From assembly GCA_003990745.1 (NCBI GenBank), contig RBNI01007342.1, forward strand, positions 1 through 10,412: a DNA stretch of 10,412 nt, written 5' to 3'. Made by a program: the position numbers and the translations under genes. This document shows, piece by piece, positions 7,387 to 10,412 of this stretch. Within the stretch, counting starts at the first letter, position 1. Each line of letters starts with the position of its first letter. The notes under the pieces were generated by a model. It was not told the origin of the DNA. It made no database searches and worked only from the letters and a program-made list of their open reading frames with translations. The stretch is from Jimgerdemannia flammicorona. Lineage: Eukaryota > Mucoromycota > Endogonomycetes > Endogonales > Endogonaceae.

Positions 7387-8074
7387 CAGGGTGGTGGGAG
7401 GTTTGGAGTGAGTGGAGAGGGGCCAGGGTATTGGTAGCTGAACTCCTCCCTGCTGGATGAAGTGGACCTGTGGAATGCGTGGGTGGTAGAGGTATGATCC
7501 AAGGTTAATGATTGGAGGCGAGCAGGGATGGGGATTGGAGATAGGTGGCGTAGACTGAAATCCGAAGCTCAAAGATTCTGGGGGGAAGTGGGGAGGGAGC
7601 GGGGTGCTCAGCGGAGGAGACAAGTCCGATGGACTTCTAGGAGACTTGAAAGGCTTCTTCTGAATTGGGCTGGATTACTGGAGGTGGAGGAGGTGTTGGA
7701 TTGGAAGGCTAAGCGGGCTAGACTGGAAGTGGTGGAACTGCAGGATTTGTTGAGGAAGGAGGAAGCAGTGCAGGCTCAGGCTATGGCGGCCAGGCTACAG
7801 TGGCAGGGATTGGAAGAAGGAGAACGGCCCACAAGGTTTTTGTCCCGCCTCCTTCATGCGAGGAAAGCAAGACACAGATGAGAAGGAGTTCTGAATGATG
7901 AGGGAGAAATGGTATTAGGTGTGCAGGGGATTCTTGGCCAGTTGAGCACTCGTTGGAGTAACCTCTGGAGTGAAGAGGAAGGAGGGGAGGTGGAGCAGGA
8001 CATTGAGCGGCATCTGGAAGAGTGGCACCCAAGTCCTGCAGCAGGATTGGGGGAGCTTGGTCGACTGTTATGGG

Positions 8075-9030
8075 AGAGGAGATCCTTCGAGTTCTGGCAT
8101 CAACGACCCTGGGGACTGCGCCAGGGGAGGATGGTTTGCCTTGGGACTTTTGGAAACGTATGGCAGCCATAGAGGAGGCTCTGGAGGAGATGTCGCTGAT
8201 GTGTGATGCAGTCATCAGTTCCAGAGAATGGATTGGAGGGTAGCAGTTGGGGCTGGTATCACTGCTGTACAAGGACAAAGGGCGTAAGGAGGACTGGAAG
8301 AATTGGAGACCAATTATGCTGCTAGATATGGACCGCAAGCTGGTCACCAAAATCCTGGTGGCGAGGCTACAAGGTGTGGCCCAACAGGTGCTAGGGAAGG
8401 AGCAGAGAGGCTTTGTTGGGGGCCGACTGATCCGAGATGGTATGGCATGGGTTCACAGGGTTATTGAAGGTGCTAGGGCTGCAGGGGTGGATGGCCACTT
8501 GGTCTTTCTGGACCAGGAGAAGGCCTATGATAGGGTTCAGAGAGTGTGGCTGGAGAAGGTGTTGGAGTGCATTGGAGTACCGGTGGGCATGTGTAGGTCA
8601 TTGATTGGATTACTGGAAGGGAGTAGGGCTGCAATTCTGGCTAATGGACATAGGGGGGCCTCTTTCCCCTTGGGGAGGGGGGTGCTGCAGGGGGATCTGT
8701 TGTCACCCATCCTTTACGCCTTTGCCTTGGAGCCATTGTTGGATAGGATCTGGCGTAGGGTTGGTGGATTGAATATCTTGGGCATCAATTGGAAGGTGGG
8801 GGCCTTTGCAGATGATATGGTGGTTGGGTTGGGTTCGGTGATGGATGTGGCTCGGCTCAAGGAAATAGTTGAGTGGTATGAGAGGTGTTCTGGAGTGAAA
8901 CTCAACTGGCACAAGTGTGAGACAATGGTCCTTGGAGAGGAAATTGTAGGGGGGGACGTCATTGGAACAATTGTCTCAGCTGGAGGAGTGGTACGGTACT
9001 TGGGTATCTATTTCTCAGTGTATGGCTCTT
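8075..9030 (+). other. Reverse transcriptase domain of ORF2
   Basis: The motifs in order are APGEDGLPWDF (from 8118, the SPGPDG-type motif), NWRPIMLLDMDRKLVTKILV, EQRGFVGGRLIRD, FLDQEKAYDRV (motif A, catalytic Asp codon 8511), RGVLQGDLLSPILYAFALEP (motif B), FADD (motif C, 8805-8816), GVKLNWHKCETM (motif D) and VRYLGIYF (motif E). All three catalytic aspartates are present. The only stop inside is TAG 8241, between the first and second motifs. The domain begins just after a frameshift near 8070. Confidence 0.92.
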
Positions 9031-9791
9031 TACTTCCCAAGGAGTAGTGGGAGCGCAAGCTGGTAGAATGGGGGAGAGTACTGACGAGCTGGAGTGGTAG
9101 ACAGGTGTCGCTGGCGGGGAGGGTAACTGTTCTGAATGTGTATTGGATGCCAAAGCTTTGGTATCTGGGCTACCATTTGGACTTCCCTAAGTGGGTGGTT
9201 AAAAGGCTTCTCAAGATGGCCCGCTCTTGGCTCTGGGCTGGACGCCGGAGTCAGATTGGCTGGGAGGTACTCGCACTCCCTGTGGATCATGGAGAACTTG
9301 GCCTGGTGGACTTTTCCAAGAAGCTACTCTGCTTGAGGGCATGGTGGATGAGGAGGGCCAGTGAGTTGAGAGGAGGAGAATGGGTGCCACTTATGCAGCA
9401 TTTGTGGGAGGTGAGGGTGTTGCCACGGGGTGGTTCAGGAGATTTACTGTCCTTGGTGGCCTTGGATGGTAGCCGGAGGATGTGGTACAAAGGATTCTGG
9501 TGGGGAGTAGTAGACGGGGCTCATCGCATTGGGATCCGGTGGCGAGGCACTGAAGGGGATGAGGACTGGGGGCCGGAGATGTGGAGGTGGGACAGGCTCC
9601 TGTTGGGAGGGAATCTGGTCAAAGACTTCCGATTGGAGGAGGGCATGGAGTGCCTTAGGGGTCTGGGACAGGACCTGTGGCCAGAGGCCTGGCAAGGGGC
9701 TGGGATCGGGGAGGGATGGGACTGGGCAGGCGTCTGGTCTTGGATCAAGGTGGTGTCAAGGTGGCTACCGCCAAAATTCTGGGTAGCATAG

Positions 9792-9980
9792 TGGAGGCTG
9801 CTGCAGCGAAATGTGATGCTTAACTTTAGGGCTGGCCATCTGGTGGATGGTGGGGTCTTTGATTGTGAGGAGTGTCATAACGTAGGGCAGGAGGGAGGGG
9901 TGGTACAGACTCCCGAACATTGGCTGGGGGAGTGTGAGAGTATGGAGAATTTTTGGAAGGTAGTTGGGGGGAGATTGGGA
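9792..9980 (+). other. C-terminal CCHC zinc finger of ORF2 (zf-RVT-like)
   Basis: FDCEECHN supplies Cys codons 9864 and 9873. PEHWLGECE supplies His 9918 and Cys 9933 in HX4C spacing. The finger is followed by NFWKVV. This matches the zinc-binding domain found after the RT in plant and fungal L1-like LINEs. The same PEHWLGECE block survives in the minus-strand copy, though its first two cysteines lie beyond the truncation. Confidence 0.8.
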
Positions 9981-10321
9981 GTGCCAGCGCCTGACCCTGA
10001 GGGGGGTGGGCGGTGGGTGGCTCTACAGTCGAGGTTGGTGGGGGGGGTGGGGAATGAGTGGCTGACAGTTGGTTGGGCCATTGTAATATGGGTGGGGCTC
10101 GCAGAACACTGGCGGAGCGTCTTTGAGGAGGGCCCTCGGAGGCCTGTGACCCTGAGGGTAGTAAGGTGGGAGGAGCTGATGCTCAAGCTCTTCAAGGCAT
10201 GGTGGATTGGATGGGGCCCCAAGGGGGGGAGACGTAAAGGACTAGTAAGGAGGATTGTGGAGAAGAGTGGTGGTAGGGTTGTGGTGATGGTGGATGGGGT
10301 GGCATTTGTTGGAACTCAAGA

Positions 10322-10352
10322 GGGGGGGGGACCCTGTGGGATAGGGTGAGGG
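10322..10352 (+). promoter_or_regulatory. Putative G-quadruplex spanning the ORF2 stop codon
   Basis: There are four G runs: 9 G at 10322-10330, then GGG at 10338, 10344 and 10350, with loops of 7, 3 and 3 nt. This fits the canonical G3+N1-7 pattern. G-quadruplexes in the 3' end are known for mammalian L1. The related fragment also has G runs here (C runs at about 1560-1620) but with longer loops. Confidence 0.5.
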
Positions 10353-10412
10353 CATAGGCTGTATAAATATTACTATAGACGTCAGTTAATAAAGGGAGTC
10401 CAAGCGACTATA
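10350..10412 (+). other. LINE 3' UTR and terminus
   Basis: This short tail after the ORF2 stop contains CTGTATAAATATTACTATAG and AATAAAGGGAGTCCAAGC, and ends GACTATA at the last base of the window. The minus-strand copy has CTGTAATCTTATTAATAG, AATAAAGGGCAGAGTCCAAG and TGACTATA, directly followed by A. The conserved terminal block is the likely recognition site for the element's own reverse transcriptase. Confidence 0.8.
10388..10393 (+). promoter_or_regulatory. AATAAA polyadenylation signal of the long LINE
   Basis: It lies 19 nt before the element terminus. It is at the same place and in the same context (TAATAAAGGG) as in the truncated copy. Confidence 0.75.

Larger units (their letters stand above)
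6698..10349 (+). pseudogene. LINE ORF2: endonuclease / reverse transcriptase polyprotein, decayed
   Basis: The frame starts at ATG 6698 (MNSTTNIFSLNVNGLRG), 34 bp after the ORF1 stop, and ends at TGA 10347. It runs in frame 2 to about 7165, frame 1 to about 8070, then frame 3 to the end, so there are two frameshifts. In-frame stops lie at 6758, 7142, 7163, 7495 and 7879 (TGA) and 7435, 8241, 9045 and 9789 (TAG). Domains in order are APE-like endonuclease, a basic/helical linker (7528-8070), reverse transcriptase, a Trp-rich post-RT region (9048-9790), and a CCHC finger. The protein would nick the target and prime cDNA synthesis from the nick. Length without lesions is about 1,217 codons, normal for an L1-like ORF2. 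The RT core between 8247 and 9044 remains open for 266 codons, but no intact product is possible. Confidence 0.9.
4777..10412 (+). mobile_element. Long LINE (non-LTR retrotransposon), L1-like domain order, inactive
   Basis: The element has two ORFs in the order ORF1 (nucleic-acid-binding protein), 34-bp spacer, ORF2 (APE endonuclease, reverse transcriptase, CCHC finger), then a 63-bp 3' UTR with AATAAA and the terminus AGTCCAAGCGACTATA. The same terminus followed by poly(A) in the minus-strand copy at 1485-2049 proves that 10412 is at or within a base or two of the true 3' end. There are no LTRs. Domain order and the RT motifs (LDQEKAYDRV, FADD) fit the L1-like group in fungi and plants rather than RLE-type elements; clade placement is inference. 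The strand is very G-rich and GC-rich against an AT-rich host. Twelve in-frame stops and two frameshifts make it non-autonomous. The start given is the ORF1 ATG; the 5' UTR is undefined. Confidence 0.9.

Noticed and set aside
4939..9791. Reassigned stop codons (TAG/TGA read as amino acids) explaining the open frames between stops
   Set aside because: Frameshifts are present too, ORF ends use the same codons (TAG 6661, TGA 10347), and decay by C-to-T change explains the pattern more simply.
1485..10412. The two LINE copies as ends of one inverted, composite element
   Set aside because: The minus-strand copy has its own poly(A) and perfect target duplication, so it is an independent insertion.
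1..10412. CRISPR array, tRNA or rRNA genes, bacterial operon signals
   Set aside because: None seen; repeats are tandem without unique spacers, and gene structure is eukaryotic.

Overview
This is eukaryotic, repeat-dominated DNA, most likely from an early-diverging fungus. The best guess is a Glomeromycotina (arbuscular mycorrhizal, Rhizophagus/Gigaspora-like) genome. The support is an AT-rich background, short GT-AG introns of about 50-90 bp, a decayed Tyr-kinase-like (TKL) protein kinase of the type greatly expanded in those fungi, and GC-rich non-LTR retrotransposons set in AT-rich DNA. The species assignment is inference. There is no prokaryotic operon, tRNA, rRNA or CRISPR array that I can see, and no clearly intact protein-coding gene.

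Layout. 65-863 is a non-autonomous DNA transposon (MITE-like): 16-bp perfect terminal inverted repeats (TIRs), a TA target duplication, and subterminal arrays of a GGATCGACAAAAATT-type word. 1107-1410 holds a weak candidate for a small spliced gene that ends in a 12-bp minisatellite. 1469-2065 is a 5'-truncated LINE copy on the minus strand, with poly(A) tail and a perfect 16-bp target-site duplication (TSD). 2066-2622 is AT-rich and contains a 60-nt poly(T) run flanked by a near-duplicate 12-mer. 2623-3442 is a broken kinase that keeps one spliceosomal intron. 3443-4776 is mostly non-coding, with a 39-bp tandem duplication. From 4777 to the last base (10412) the window is one long plus-strand LINE.

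The LINE has ORF1 (4777-6663), with a Gly/Arg-rich head, an RRM-like fold and an acidic coiled-coil-like tail. ORF2 (6698-10349) has an APE-type endonuclease, a reverse transcriptase with an FADD catalytic box, and a C-terminal CCHC zinc finger. It ends in a short 3' UTR with AATAAA and a terminus that stops exactly at the window edge. Twelve in-frame stops (7 TGA, 5 TAG, no TAA) and two frameshifts make it dead, although the RT core (8247-9044) is still open. The minus-strand fragment is a diverged relative of its last ~540 bp. The two copies together define the 3' end, polyadenylation signal and G-rich region of the family.

The most informative signals are the hallmark target-primed insertion at 1469-2065, the bare poly(T) insertion-like scar at 2297-2384, the doubled left terminus of the DNA element, and the transition-type decay of the LINE. 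I did not find convincing evidence of a wholly new biological system. The region reads as a mobile-element graveyard next to a kinase relic.
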